Below are positions 25,550 to 33,660 of a stretch of 64,000 bases of DNA, in pieces. Position numbers and translations under genes: made by a program. The notes beneath the pieces were generated by a model. It did no database searches. It was not told the DNA's origin and saw nothing but the letters and a program-made list of their open reading frames with translations. Each line of letters starts with the position of its first letter. The stretch's first letter is position 1. Source of the stretch: Ruegeria sp. EL01 (GTDB lineage: Bacteria; Pseudomonadota; Alphaproteobacteria; Rhodobacterales; Rhodobacteraceae); NCBI RefSeq assembly GCF_900313035.1, contig NZ_OMPS01000035.1, positions 1 to 64,000 on the forward strand, written 5' to 3'.

Positions 25550-27411
25550 CGGCTTTTCTCAAGCTGTTGTTTCGTAACCGGTTGGCGGCGTTGGGCGCGG
25601 TTGTCCTGAGCGCGGTTCTGATCCTGGTGTTGTTGACGCCGGTCCTGCCGTTACAAAACCCGGATATCACAGCCACTGCGGATCGTTTTCAAAAGCCGTT
25701 CACTGAAGGCCATCTGCTTGGTACCGACCATTTGGGACGGGACTTGCTCAGCCGCCTTTTACATGGCACGCGCCTAAGCCTTGCGGTTGGTATCGCCGCA
25801 GCCCTGATTGCGGCCACGATCGGTTCGGCCATTGGCATTGTCGCAGGATATTTTGGCGGTCGTGCCGACAACATCATCATGCGCGGTGTCGATATGTTGA
25901 TGGCTTTTCCCTACATCCTGCTCGCGCTGGTAATTGTTGCTGCCTTGGGCCCGGGCCTCATGAATGCGCTGATTGCGGTAGCGGCTGTGAACGTTCCGTT
26001 CTTTGCCAGAAACATTCGCGGGATCACGGTCGGGCTGGCCGGGCGTGAATTCATTGATGCTGCGCGGCTTGCAGGAATGGGGCACATTCGTATCATCCTG
26101 ACGGAACTTCTGCCCAACGTGCTACCGGTCATAATCATTGCCATGTCGACGACTGTCGGCTGGATGATCCTGGAAACCGCCGGTCTCAGCTTTCTCGGCC
26201 TTGGCAGCCAGCCGCCGCAAGCCGACCTTGGATCAATGCTGGGCGAGGCGCGGTCTGCCCTTATTTCACACCCACATACCTCGGTCGTTCCGGGGATAAT
26301 GATCTTTCTGATTGTAATGTCGATAAACCTGCTCGGCGACGGGGTGCGCGATGCGCTCGACCCGCGCCTGCGGTCTGGGGCACTGTCCCGTCCACGCGCC
26401 ATGACGTTGGTTGAGCGCAAGGGGGAAGTCCCCGCACCAACCGATGATCTACTCGCAATTCAGGATTTGCAGACTCAATTTCATGTCGGTGACCGCGTGT
26501 ATCGGGCTGTCGGTGGTGTCTCTTTATCCGTCAAAGCAGGGGAGTGCTTGGGTGTCATCGGGGAGAGTGGATCGGGAAAATCGGTCACGGCTCTAAGCGT
26601 GATGGGGCTGGTGGCGTCCCCACCCGGCGTGATTACCGGCGGCGCGGTGCGGTTTCAGGGCGAGGATCTGATTGGCGCTTCTTATGAGAGCCTGCGTCAG
26701 AAGCGCGGTGATCGCGTCGCATATATTTTTCAGGATCCACTATCTACTTTGCATCCGCTCTATCGCGTTGGGCGACAACTGTCCGAAGCGATCCAGTCGC
26801 ATCACGATATCCCAACGGCCGAAACTCAGGCTCGGGCTGTGCAACTTCTCAGGGATGTGCGCATTCCCAATGCCGAGGCGCGGGTGGACAACTACCCGCA
26901 CGAATTGTCGGGCGGAATGCGTCAGCGCGTTGGCATTGCGATGGCGCTGGCAAATGAACCCGACGTGATTATTGCAGATGAACCAACGACCGCCCTTGAT
27001 GTTACCGTTCAGGCTCAAATCCTTTCTCTTCTTGACGATTTGCAGCGCGAGCGTGGGTTGGCGATCATCTTCATCACGCATGACTTTGGCGTAGTCGCGC
27101 AGCTTTGCGATCGAATTGCTGTCATGTATGCCGGACGGATCGTTGAGGAGGGTCCGACGCCATCAGTATTGGAAGCGCCAGCCCATCCTTACACTAAGCG
27201 TCTGATCGCCTGCGTTCCGGAACTGGGTGGTGGACAACGCGCCTTGGCAGCTATTCCCGGGTTGCCCCCACTTGTCGACGACCTTCCGCCGGGCTGCGCC
27301 TTTGCCTCGCGTTGCGAAAAGGCGCAAGAAACGTGCAGAACGGGCGAAGTAATGTTGAAAGGTGATGCCTCCCGCGCGGTTCGGTGCCACTATCCCGAGG
27401 AGGCGATCTGA
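25546..27411 (+). CDS. Fused ABC transporter permease-ATPase (DppC-DppD fusion)
   Basis: This single polypeptide of 621 residues has two domains. Residues 1-275 are a DppC-type permease (HLLGTDHLGRDLLSRLLHGT, EAA loop near DAARLAGMGHIRIILTELLP). After a short linker, residues about 305-620 are a DppD-type ATPase: Walker A GESGSGKS, signature LSGGMRQRVG, Walker B DVIIADEPTTALD, switch His in FITHDFG, and the C-terminal cysteine segment PPGCAFASRCEKAQETC typical of oligopeptide ATPases. The two are usually separate genes. Such fusions are known in some proteobacteria, so this is uncommon rather than new. The frame is continuous with no internal start needed. Confidence 0.9.
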   Translation: MTAFLKLLFRNRLAALGAVVLSAVLILVLLTPVLPLQNPDITATADRFQKPFTEGHLLGTDHLGRDLLSRLLHGTRLSLAVGIAAALIAATIGSAIGIVAGYFGGRADNIIMRGVDMLMAFPYILLALVIVAALGPGLMNALIAVAAVNVPFFARNIRGITVGLAGREFIDAARLAGMGHIRIILTELLPNVLPVIIIAMSTTVGWMILETAGLSFLGLGSQPPQADLGSMLGEARSALISHPHTSVVPGIMIFLIVMSINLLGDGVRDALDPRLRSGALSRPRAMTLVERKGEVPAPTDDLLAIQDLQTQFHVGDRVYRAVGGVSLSVKAGECLGVIGESGSGKSVTALSVMGLVASPPGVITGGAVRFQGEDLIGASYESLRQKRGDRVAYIFQDPLSTLHPLYRVGRQLSEAIQSHHDIPTAETQARAVQLLRDVRIPNAEARVDNYPHELSGGMRQRVGIAMALANEPDVIIADEPTTALDVTVQAQILSLLDDLQRERGLAIIFITHDFGVVAQLCDRIAVMYAGRIVEEGPTPSVLEAPAHPYTKRLIACVPELGGGQRALAAIPGLPPLVDDLPPGCAFASRCEKAQETCRTGEVMLKGDASRAVRCHYPEEAI

Positions 27412-28367
27412 TGCCCGCGCTCAAAGTGGACAATCTGGCAAAGACCTTTGCGTTGAAAAAACCGCTTTTTGGCGCTGCGTCGACAGGAGTGCGCGCGGTG
27501 CGGCCAATGTCGTTTCAGGTCCAAAGCGGGGAAACACTGGGTGTTGTCGGGGAATCCGGGTGTGGCAAGTCCACATTGGCGCGGATGCTGGTCGGGCTTC
27601 TGGACGCCAGCGAAGGGAAAATCGAAATTGAAGGGAAAGCGCTCGACAATGCGGACCCTGCCAAATTCGGCAAACTGATACAATATGTGTTTCAGGACCC
27701 GAACAGCAGTCTCAACCCGCGGAAAACCATTCGGCAGGTCATGGAAGCACCGCTGAAACGCCTTCACGGGATGCCAAGGTCCGAGCGTGAAGCGCGAGTT
27801 TCCCAAATTTTCGCATCGGTCAATTTGCGGGAAGAGTTCCTCGAACGCTATCCTCATGAATTTTCGGGCGGGCAGGCGCAGAGGATTGGAATCGCACGGG
27901 CTTTGGCCGCCAACCCCCGGATCATTGTGCTGGACGAGCCTGTTTCAGCTCTGGACGTGTCGGTGCAGGCACAGGTTTTGAATCTGCTGGCTGACCTCAA
28001 AACAGAGTTTGGTCTGACCTACCTTTTCATCACACATGACCTTGCCGTGGTTGAGGCGGTCAGTGACCGGATCATGGTGCTGTATTTTGGTTCGGTTGTT
28101 GAGATCGGCGATGCCAGGCGCATCTTTGCAAATCCTCGTCATCCCTATACAAAACTGCTGGCTGAAAGCGCGCCGGTTGTTGGCCGTCCGCTCACCGCAC
28201 CTGAGCAAAAAGGAACTGAGCTTCCGGACCCGCTGAATCCACCGCTGGGCTGCGCCTTTGCCGGACGGTGTCCAAATGCGACCGATCTGTGCCGGACGCA
28301 GGAGCCAGAACTTGAACCTGTGGGAGAAGACCAACTTGCCGCCTGCCACCATCCGATACAAGACTGA
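27411..28367 (+). CDS. Peptide-type ABC transporter ATP-binding protein (DppF-like)
   Basis: The ATPase has 318 residues: Walker A GESGCGKST, VFQDPNSSLNPRKTI (Q-loop), signature FSGGQAQRIG, Walker B IIVLDEPVSALDVS, switch FITHDLAVVE, and the C-terminal PPLGCAFAGRCPNATDLC cysteine motif. Start ATG 27411 overlaps the last base of the fused gene. It would pair with the ATPase half of that protein as a heterodimer. Confidence 0.9.
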   Translation: MPALKVDNLAKTFALKKPLFGAASTGVRAVRPMSFQVQSGETLGVVGESGCGKSTLARMLVGLLDASEGKIEIEGKALDNADPAKFGKLIQYVFQDPNSSLNPRKTIRQVMEAPLKRLHGMPRSEREARVSQIFASVNLREEFLERYPHEFSGGQAQRIGIARALAANPRIIVLDEPVSALDVSVQAQVLNLLADLKTEFGLTYLFITHDLAVVEAVSDRIMVLYFGSVVEIGDARRIFANPRHPYTKLLAESAPVVGRPLTAPEQKGTELPDPLNPPLGCAFAGRCPNATDLCRTQEPELEPVGEDQLAACHHPIQD

Positions 28368-29100
28368 ACCCAGGCTCAGCAGACCGGTTCAGGTCGCCGA
28401 GGCGATCAAGGACTGGGTGGTAGAGCAGGGGCTGCAAGCCGGTGATCGATTGCCCGGCGAGGCGGATCTGATCGCGCGCTTCGGAATGGCCAAGGGCACG
28501 ATCCGCGAGGCCATGCGGGTGCTGGAGGCGCAGGGTCTGATCAAGACCCGCACCGGACCGGGCGGTGGAAGCTTTGTGCACGAAGTCAGCCAACAGCGTG
28601 CCAAGGCCTTGTTGGGAAATTTTTTCTACTTCAAGGATCTCACGATCGGCGACATTTACCAGCTACGTTTGACCTTGGAGCCAGAGCTTGCAGCAACGCT
28701 TGCGGGGAAACTGCCCGAGGAAATCTTGTGCCAGCTCGAGGAAAACATTGCGGAATATTCCGAACCGGCAACCAGCGCCGATGAAGAGCGCGAACAACAC
28801 GTTGCGTCGCTCCGGTTTCATGCCATTCTCGCGGACCAGGCACAAAATCCACTTCTTGGTTTCATCATCGATTTCATGGTTAATCTTTTGGCGGACTTGA
28901 CAGTTTACCGCCGACTTTATTCGCCGCCAAATACCGAACTTTGGAAGCAGGGCCGTGATCATCAGCAGCGGCTTGTCGCAGCGTTGCGGGACGGCGAATC
29001 AGATCTGGCGCGGTCCATTATGGCCGGCCATATGGAGATTGCCTGGACTCTTATGCGCCAGCAGGAAGCCGAAATGCAGCGCCGGTTTCTGTCGGAATAA
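28336..29100 (+). CDS. GntR-family regulator (FadR subfamily, FCD domain)
   Basis: The protein has about 254 residues. The N-terminal winged helix is RPVQVAEAIKDWVVEQGLQ then LPGEADLIARFGMAKGTIRE with EAMRVLEAQGLIKTRTGPGGG. The C-terminal FCD ligand domain follows (LRLTLEPELAATLA, HRRLYSP-type helix, DHQQRLVAAL and the last helix with a conserved His). I chose TTG 28336, with GGGAG upstream; it overlaps the DppF end. It is the obvious candidate to bind the tandem palindromes at 22888-22933 and to control both divergent operons. The FCD domain usually binds a small carboxylate, often through a metal. Confidence 0.82.
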   Translation: MPPATIRYKTEPRLSRPVQVAEAIKDWVVEQGLQAGDRLPGEADLIARFGMAKGTIREAMRVLEAQGLIKTRTGPGGGSFVHEVSQQRAKALLGNFFYFKDLTIGDIYQLRLTLEPELAATLAGKLPEEILCQLEENIAEYSEPATSADEEREQHVASLRFHAILADQAQNPLLGFIIDFMVNLLADLTVYRRLYSPPNTELWKQGRDHQQRLVAALRDGESDLARSIMAGHMEIAWTLMRQQEAEMQRRFLSE

Positions 29101-29370
29101 CGTGACCAGTTTCAACCACTGGAACGAATGCACCAACTGCTTGGCCGCTAATTCAGTGGCGCGACAGTAAACACAAGCCCGATTGTTATTCCTGTTATCA
29201 TTGCACATGAGAGTGACACTTCTGAATTGCTCACAGGTGACGTATTAGCTTTGCGGGTACATACAAGAGCCTCGTAATTGCAATTATGTACAATGTGCGC
29301 CAAATGCCTTTGTAGCCGTCGTAACGACCAGCTTCTCACAAACGAAAACTCGCGGCTGGCGAAAGCTCTA
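29101..29370. other. Intergenic gap, no gene recognised
   Basis: About 270 bp, AT-richer than its neighbours, with no credible reading frame. CCAGT / ACTGG at 29106-29122 could form a weak hairpin after the GntR gene. It separates the transport cassette from the LuxR locus. Confidence 0.4.
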
Positions 29371-29604
29371 CTACTTTCGGCCCACTTTTAATCTTCGCTT
29401 CATAAGCGTCAGCAAAAGGACTCTTGCGGCGCTCACTGCACCTGCTTCCGTTCCAGCCATCTCAATTCCCAGCAACCGGTCTATGCCGGAGCTGGCACCG
29501 ATTGCCCCTAGTGACCTGCCATGTCCAAGAGCAGGCAGTTGGTCTCTACTTTCAAACTTGAGCGGTCGAAGAAATCTTGAACGAATCCTGATAGACATAT
29601 TCAT
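29371..29604 (-). CDS. Small ORF translationally coupled to the LuxR gene, unknown function
   Basis: This 77-residue frame starts with an ATG that overlaps the LuxR stop codon in an ATGA, the usual sign of coupled translation. No other gene covers this stretch on either strand. The product is basic and rich in Arg, Gly, Leu and Ser, with a hydrophobic-to-basic end (VSAARVLLLTLMKRRLKVG). I do not recognise the family. It may be a real small protein, or a remnant of a longer LuxR tail. Confidence 0.4.
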   Translation of the reverse strand: MNMSIRIRSRFLRPLKFESRDQLPALGHGRSLGAIGASSGIDRLLGIEMAGTEAGAVSAARVLLLTLMKRRLKVGRK

Positions 29605-30554
29605 AGGTTTCGAACCCGAATTTTTCGATCGGCATCTTCACCAAATGCGGCAGTTATGGCCTCAATAGAAATTTGAAACCGCCCTGACAAGCTCGCCGCT
29701 TCGACAGATACAAAGCTCGTAAGATCCCGAACCTGTCGACCCCGATCAAAGGAGATGATCTCATAGTTATTGCGGGTCCAGTACACTATCCCACCAAGGA
29801 GAACACGTTGACGCGGGTCGACGACTTCTAACACCGGATTTGCGAACAAGTCGGTCCACTGCAGTGTTCCAACACTCACGGCGCGTCCGACAGCCTGCTC
29901 AATCGTATTGCTCCTGAACTTGGTCATAATAGAGTCCATAAGAATGTCGACCAGGCCGGAGGAAAAGCCAACCTGGCAAGCGATGCACTGCGGAGACAAA
30001 CCAGCCGCCAACATTCTAAGGACATCTCGTTCATCCCCAGACAAAGACTCCGCCGGGAAATCGAGGGTAATGTCGATTACATCCAGCGCCAAGAGGTGCA
30101 GAAGCTGGGCCTCGTGTTGCAATTCGGGGAGGAGCTTCTGAACCTTTGATTGCCAGCGCGTGGCGGGTAGGTTGGAGGTGACAGTGAAAAGGCCACGACT
30201 ACCGAACGGGCCGATTGTGGGAATTGATATCCCCTGGCATCCGACGCCGAAGCGTTTTGCAGCCTCAAACATTGGAGCATACTCGGGTTGTGCGGAATAT
30301 GCTGACCACTCCAACGGCGCAATGGTGGTCGCCCCAAAGCGAATGAGTGGATCAGCCAATATCAGATTGTTGTCCGTGTAGTAATTCACCCAATCTGTAG
30401 GGAAGGTTGTGCACCCATGAACGATTTGGAGAGACGTGTCGATGTGTGCATAAGACGCATTTGTCAGCCCATATCTGTCGCAGATTTCTTGCAACCTGGC
30501 TTCGCCGGTCTGCTGCAAATCTAGGGTGCTCTGCCCAATATCTGTAAGTTGCAT
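29601..30554 (-). CDS. LuxR-family AHL-type regulator with C-terminal extension (solo LuxR)
   Basis: The protein has 317 residues from ATG 30554 (GAGGAC upstream); ordinary LuxR proteins have about 240. The N-terminal autoinducer domain keeps the TraR-type pocket at identical spacing: Trp55, Tyr59, Asp68, Pro69, Trp83 and Gly108. The HTH (171-231) keeps the scaffold residues Glu175, Leu179, Gly185, but the recognition helix reads FSSGLVDILMDSIMTKF and lacks the usual TVxxH pattern. Residues 232-317 are an extra domain (VLEVVDPRQRVLLGGIVYWT onward) I do not recognise. No luxI is in the window. It is divergent from the membrane protein/hydrolase pair at 30.7-33.4 kb and probably senses an acyl-homoserine lactone or a related signal. 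Confidence 0.82.
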   Translation of the reverse strand: MQLTDIGQSTLDLQQTGEARLQEICDRYGLTNASYAHIDTSLQIVHGCTTFPTDWVNYYTDNNLILADPLIRFGATTIAPLEWSAYSAQPEYAPMFEAAKRFGVGCQGISIPTIGPFGSRGLFTVTSNLPATRWQSKVQKLLPELQHEAQLLHLLALDVIDITLDFPAESLSGDERDVLRMLAAGLSPQCIACQVGFSSGLVDILMDSIMTKFRSNTIEQAVGRAVSVGTLQWTDLFANPVLEVVDPRQRVLLGGIVYWTRNNYEIISFDRGRQVRDLTSFVSVEAASLSGRFQISIEAITAAFGEDADRKIRVRNL

Positions 30555-30727
30555 TGTGTTGTCCTCGAGCGTTTGTTTGTGTTTCGTGCCCTCAACTAGC
30601 GGTTGTCGCGAACACGATAAGTCTAGTTGCCGCGTTATCACTACTGTTGATTGCCACAGCTGCTTGACAACGCCACGAAACGGAACGAGATCATACGAGA
30701 AGATGTGAGAGTAATTTTGCTAAAACC

Positions 30728-32386
30728 TTGAAAAATAATAAAAGTAATATCGTCCTTCCGCCTGCAAATGGCAGCGATTTTAAGGAGCTGTTCAAGTACG
30801 CGACGGATATCGGCGTAGGTCTGCCGATGGGTGGCGATGGTTTGCCGATCGGAACCTGGACGCCGCAAACGCTTGCGGCTGCTCTATCTGAGATTGAGGC
30901 AAACAAGACCGGTGTTGACCTTCGTGCCGTACAGCACTGGTTCGAAAATAATGATAAAGGAATAAGTGCTCCGAGCATCAATTTGTTAGCCCGGGTGTTC
31001 GGCGGTGGCGACACCGAAGCCACAACAGCGTGGCGCTCTGAGCTGACCGCTGGGCAAAGGCGGCTGATGGCAAAAAGGAAGGCAAGCAAAAGTAAGACGA
31101 AGCGCCAATCAAAAGAAGCAGTTGTAGAAGATCCAACTCTAGCGAAACCAAGGCCTGCTGATGCCATTCCGGTCGGAGAATTTCCCGAGCAGTCTTTTGT
31201 ACAGACTGACACCAGCGGGATCAGTGGCGTACAGCATCATCCAAAGACCCTTGCCGAAAGATGCGAACAGATCTTGAGTGGTGCAGCGTCAATGAACCTT
31301 CTAATCGTGTATTGGTTGGTTTTTTGCGGGCTTGGACTGATGAACTATGTCTTTGACACTCTGAGTGTCACATACAGCCCGTTCGAAGGCCTGGACAAGC
31401 AAGTCGGGTTTATCTGGGCCCCAACCCTGACCGTCTTGCCGTTGGTGGCTCTCCCGGCTTTCATCTATTACGTGAGCGAATTGACAACCTATTGGAAGCG
31501 GGTCGGTCGTTCGAAGTGCATTTTGCAAGGCGTGACGTCAACTGATAGCCAGGGCAGCGCGGCCTGGTACGCTAAGGTAAACGATTTCAAGTTTTCATTT
31601 TGGGCAATTGCCCTTTTTTGCCTTCTCTTCGTGTTCGGCTTTCAGTGGGCAGGGATCTACTTGCCTGCTTACCTTTCCGGAGATGCAAACAGCGTTCAGA
31701 TCGATCGGTACCTTGTTGCCCTTGTTCGGCCAGAAGTCATCTCTATCGAGGAAGCAATGGTGCTATCGTTCGTGGGCTATTTTTATACCGCGTCATACAT
31801 CGCAGTTTTCATGTTTGGCCTCCTATTCTTTGTCATAATCGTCTTGGACTTCCAAGATATCTGTACGACGCTTGACGTCGAAGGAAACAAAATCGAGGGC
31901 CGCCAGATCCAAAAAGAGGGACAGAAAGTAGTTTGGGGCGGTTTCAGGGTTGTTGTCTTTGCTTTGTGGTTGGCCACCCTTGTAAAGCTTCAAATCACTT
32001 ACCTGTCTTCTGATAGCTCAGATTTCCTGTCTTGGGTGCGCATAGACATGATGGGTGCTTTTGATGCGACCTCATTGCGTAATGGCTTATTGGAGAATAG
32101 CTCAATTAGCCATTTCACAACTTTCATGATGATGGCCGTAACGGTCTCCGTTTTCATTTTTGGAGTTCTGAGAATCCGAAGCTCTTTTGAGCGTTTGGCC
32201 GTTTACAACCGGATTCAGCAATCGAAACGGGATTATCTTGCGTTGTCCGAGATGCTGGGTGTGATCGCGTTGTTGTCGATTAGTTTGGTGCTTGTTGGGA
32301 GGTTCACTGGGTTTTCTATTGTTGTGGGTATCAGTGCCATCGCTTCACTACACGTGCTGTCGGGACCGAAACTGAGAACCTATTAG
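30728..32386 (+). CDS. Multi-spanning membrane protein with N-terminal HTH-like domain (RcgA-like putative transporter)
   Basis: The protein has 552 residues from a TTG start without a clear ribosome site; the true start may differ slightly. Residues about 17-115 form a soluble helical domain resembling an HTH (TWTPQTLAAALSEIEANK, LRAVQHWFENNDKGIS, APSINLLARVFGGGD). A basic linker (MAKRKASKSKTKRQSK) follows, then seven or eight membrane helices near 189-210, 227-250, 290-312, 350-374, 402-424, 463-484 and 507-546. I recall the label RcgA family putative transporter for such proteins beside a putative quorum lactone hydrolase, but cannot verify it here. The hydrolase gene follows after seven bases. 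It could be a membrane regulator, signal transporter or sensor. Confidence 0.65.
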   Translation: MKNNKSNIVLPPANGSDFKELFKYATDIGVGLPMGGDGLPIGTWTPQTLAAALSEIEANKTGVDLRAVQHWFENNDKGISAPSINLLARVFGGGDTEATTAWRSELTAGQRRLMAKRKASKSKTKRQSKEAVVEDPTLAKPRPADAIPVGEFPEQSFVQTDTSGISGVQHHPKTLAERCEQILSGAASMNLLIVYWLVFCGLGLMNYVFDTLSVTYSPFEGLDKQVGFIWAPTLTVLPLVALPAFIYYVSELTTYWKRVGRSKCILQGVTSTDSQGSAAWYAKVNDFKFSFWAIALFCLLFVFGFQWAGIYLPAYLSGDANSVQIDRYLVALVRPEVISIEEAMVLSFVGYFYTASYIAVFMFGLLFFVIIVLDFQDICTTLDVEGNKIEGRQIQKEGQKVVWGGFRVVVFALWLATLVKLQITYLSSDSSDFLSWVRIDMMGAFDATSLRNGLLENSSISHFTTFMMMAVTVSVFIFGVLRIRSSFERLAVYNRIQQSKRDYLALSEMLGVIALLSISLVLVGRFTGFSIVVGISAIASLHVLSGPKLRTY

Positions 32387-32393
32387 GTGGAAA

Positions 32394-33353
32394 ATGATAG
32401 AAGCTGAATTCTACGACCAAATGGCGGAAGGGCCAGCGTCCAGCAACGCATACTGGATGCAGACCGAAGATAATGTGCGTGTCCGCGTAGGCGCGTATGG
32501 GTGCGAAGGCGAGAGTAAAGGTACGATTTTGCTCATGCTTGGAAGGTTTGGCTACGTAGAAAGATATGGGCGGGTCGCAAAAGCGTTCGCCAGGCATGGG
32601 TTTGCAACCGCAGTCATTGATTGGCGAAGCCAGGGGCTTTCGGATCGCATAGCCGATGACCCTTTGGCAGGGCACATTGACAGCTTCTCAGACTATCAGA
32701 AGGACGTTCAGGCTCTCATCGAGGCAGCAGACAGTTTGGATCTACCGAAGCCGTATTTCCTGATTGGCGTGTCGATGGGTGCTTGTATCGGTCTCAGGGC
32801 GATGTTCAACGGTCTGCTAGTTGTGTCTGCGGCATTTATCTCCCCGATGTGGGGAATAAGAATGACTACGGCTCAGCGTATCGCTGCTTGGCCCCTTTCG
32901 TGGGCATTCAAGCAATTTGGGATTGGGCAAAAATACGTCCCGGGTGAGAGCGGCGCGATATACGTGTTGGAGACCCCATTCGAGGAAAACAATCTAACCC
33001 ACAATAACGCCATGTATGACTATTGGGTTGATCAAGCCAAAAAAGCCCCACAGCTACAAATAGGTGGACCAACAATGGCGTGGCTCTACTCAGCTCTATC
33101 CGAATGCCGAAGCCTATCAAAGATGCCTTCCCCTGATACTCCGTGCATAACTTTTTGTGGTGAGTTGGACCAGCTGGTGGACAATTCATCAATCAAACGT
33201 CGAATGGCGGTTTGGCCAAACGGTGAGTTTTCGATGATCCGCAATGCCAAGCACGACGTGCTGACAGAAACCTCCGAGGTTGGGGGCGACGTGATAGGCC
33301 AGATCTCCGATTTCTTTACCAAACATGGCGCCACTGCGAAGCCAGCAGAATAG
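32394..33353 (+). CDS. Alpha/beta hydrolase, lysophospholipase-like (possible quorum-signal lactonase)
   Basis: The protein has 319 residues with the alpha/beta hydrolase triad: Ser127 in GVSMGAC, Asp259 in CGELDQLVD and His287 in NAKHDVL. The oxyanion region is LLMLGRFGYVERYG and the strand after it is AVIDWRSQGLSDR, as in PldB-type hydrolases. It follows the membrane protein by seven bases and AGGTGG precedes the ATG, so they form an operon. Being divergent from an AHL-binding LuxR suggests it could open or modify the signal, but esterase or lysophospholipase activity is equally possible from sequence. Confidence 0.78.
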   Translation: MIEAEFYDQMAEGPASSNAYWMQTEDNVRVRVGAYGCEGESKGTILLMLGRFGYVERYGRVAKAFARHGFATAVIDWRSQGLSDRIADDPLAGHIDSFSDYQKDVQALIEAADSLDLPKPYFLIGVSMGACIGLRAMFNGLLVVSAAFISPMWGIRMTTAQRIAAWPLSWAFKQFGIGQKYVPGESGAIYVLETPFEENNLTHNNAMYDYWVDQAKKAPQLQIGGPTMAWLYSALSECRSLSKMPSPDTPCITFCGELDQLVDNSSIKRRMAVWPNGEFSMIRNAKHDVLTETSEVGGDVIGQISDFFTKHGATAKPAE

Positions 33354-33660
33354 CGTTGGCACGCTGCCCCTTCTGGGCTTGGGGTTGCGAACATCCCAAG
33401 TCATCTCATCTGGTTTTTCCTAAACCAGCCATTCAGGCAAAGCGCAGCAGAATCAACGAGTGAGCCCATAGTACTGGTTTCTGCGTTAACTATCTATGGC
33501 AGCACTGTGCAGAAAAAGGGCATTGCGAAGTGTAGCAGGAAACATTGAGGAGTCGATATCGAAAGGCGCCCGTAACAGCGCCCGCGGCACCGCCTGAGGG
33601 GTCCGCAAAGTACCCAGTCCAATCAATTCTAGAGTGGATACTTTACAGCATTGCTGTTGC
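33354..33660. other. Intergenic gap, no gene recognised
   Basis: About 300 bp between convergent genes. Short frames exist but look like noise. No strong terminator hairpin is visible. Confidence 0.4.

Noticed and set aside
29601-30727. A luxI-type synthase or lux box near the LuxR gene
   Set aside because: No acyl-homoserine-lactone synthase frame is present in the window, and I could not find a convincing dyad of the lux-box type in the promoter region.
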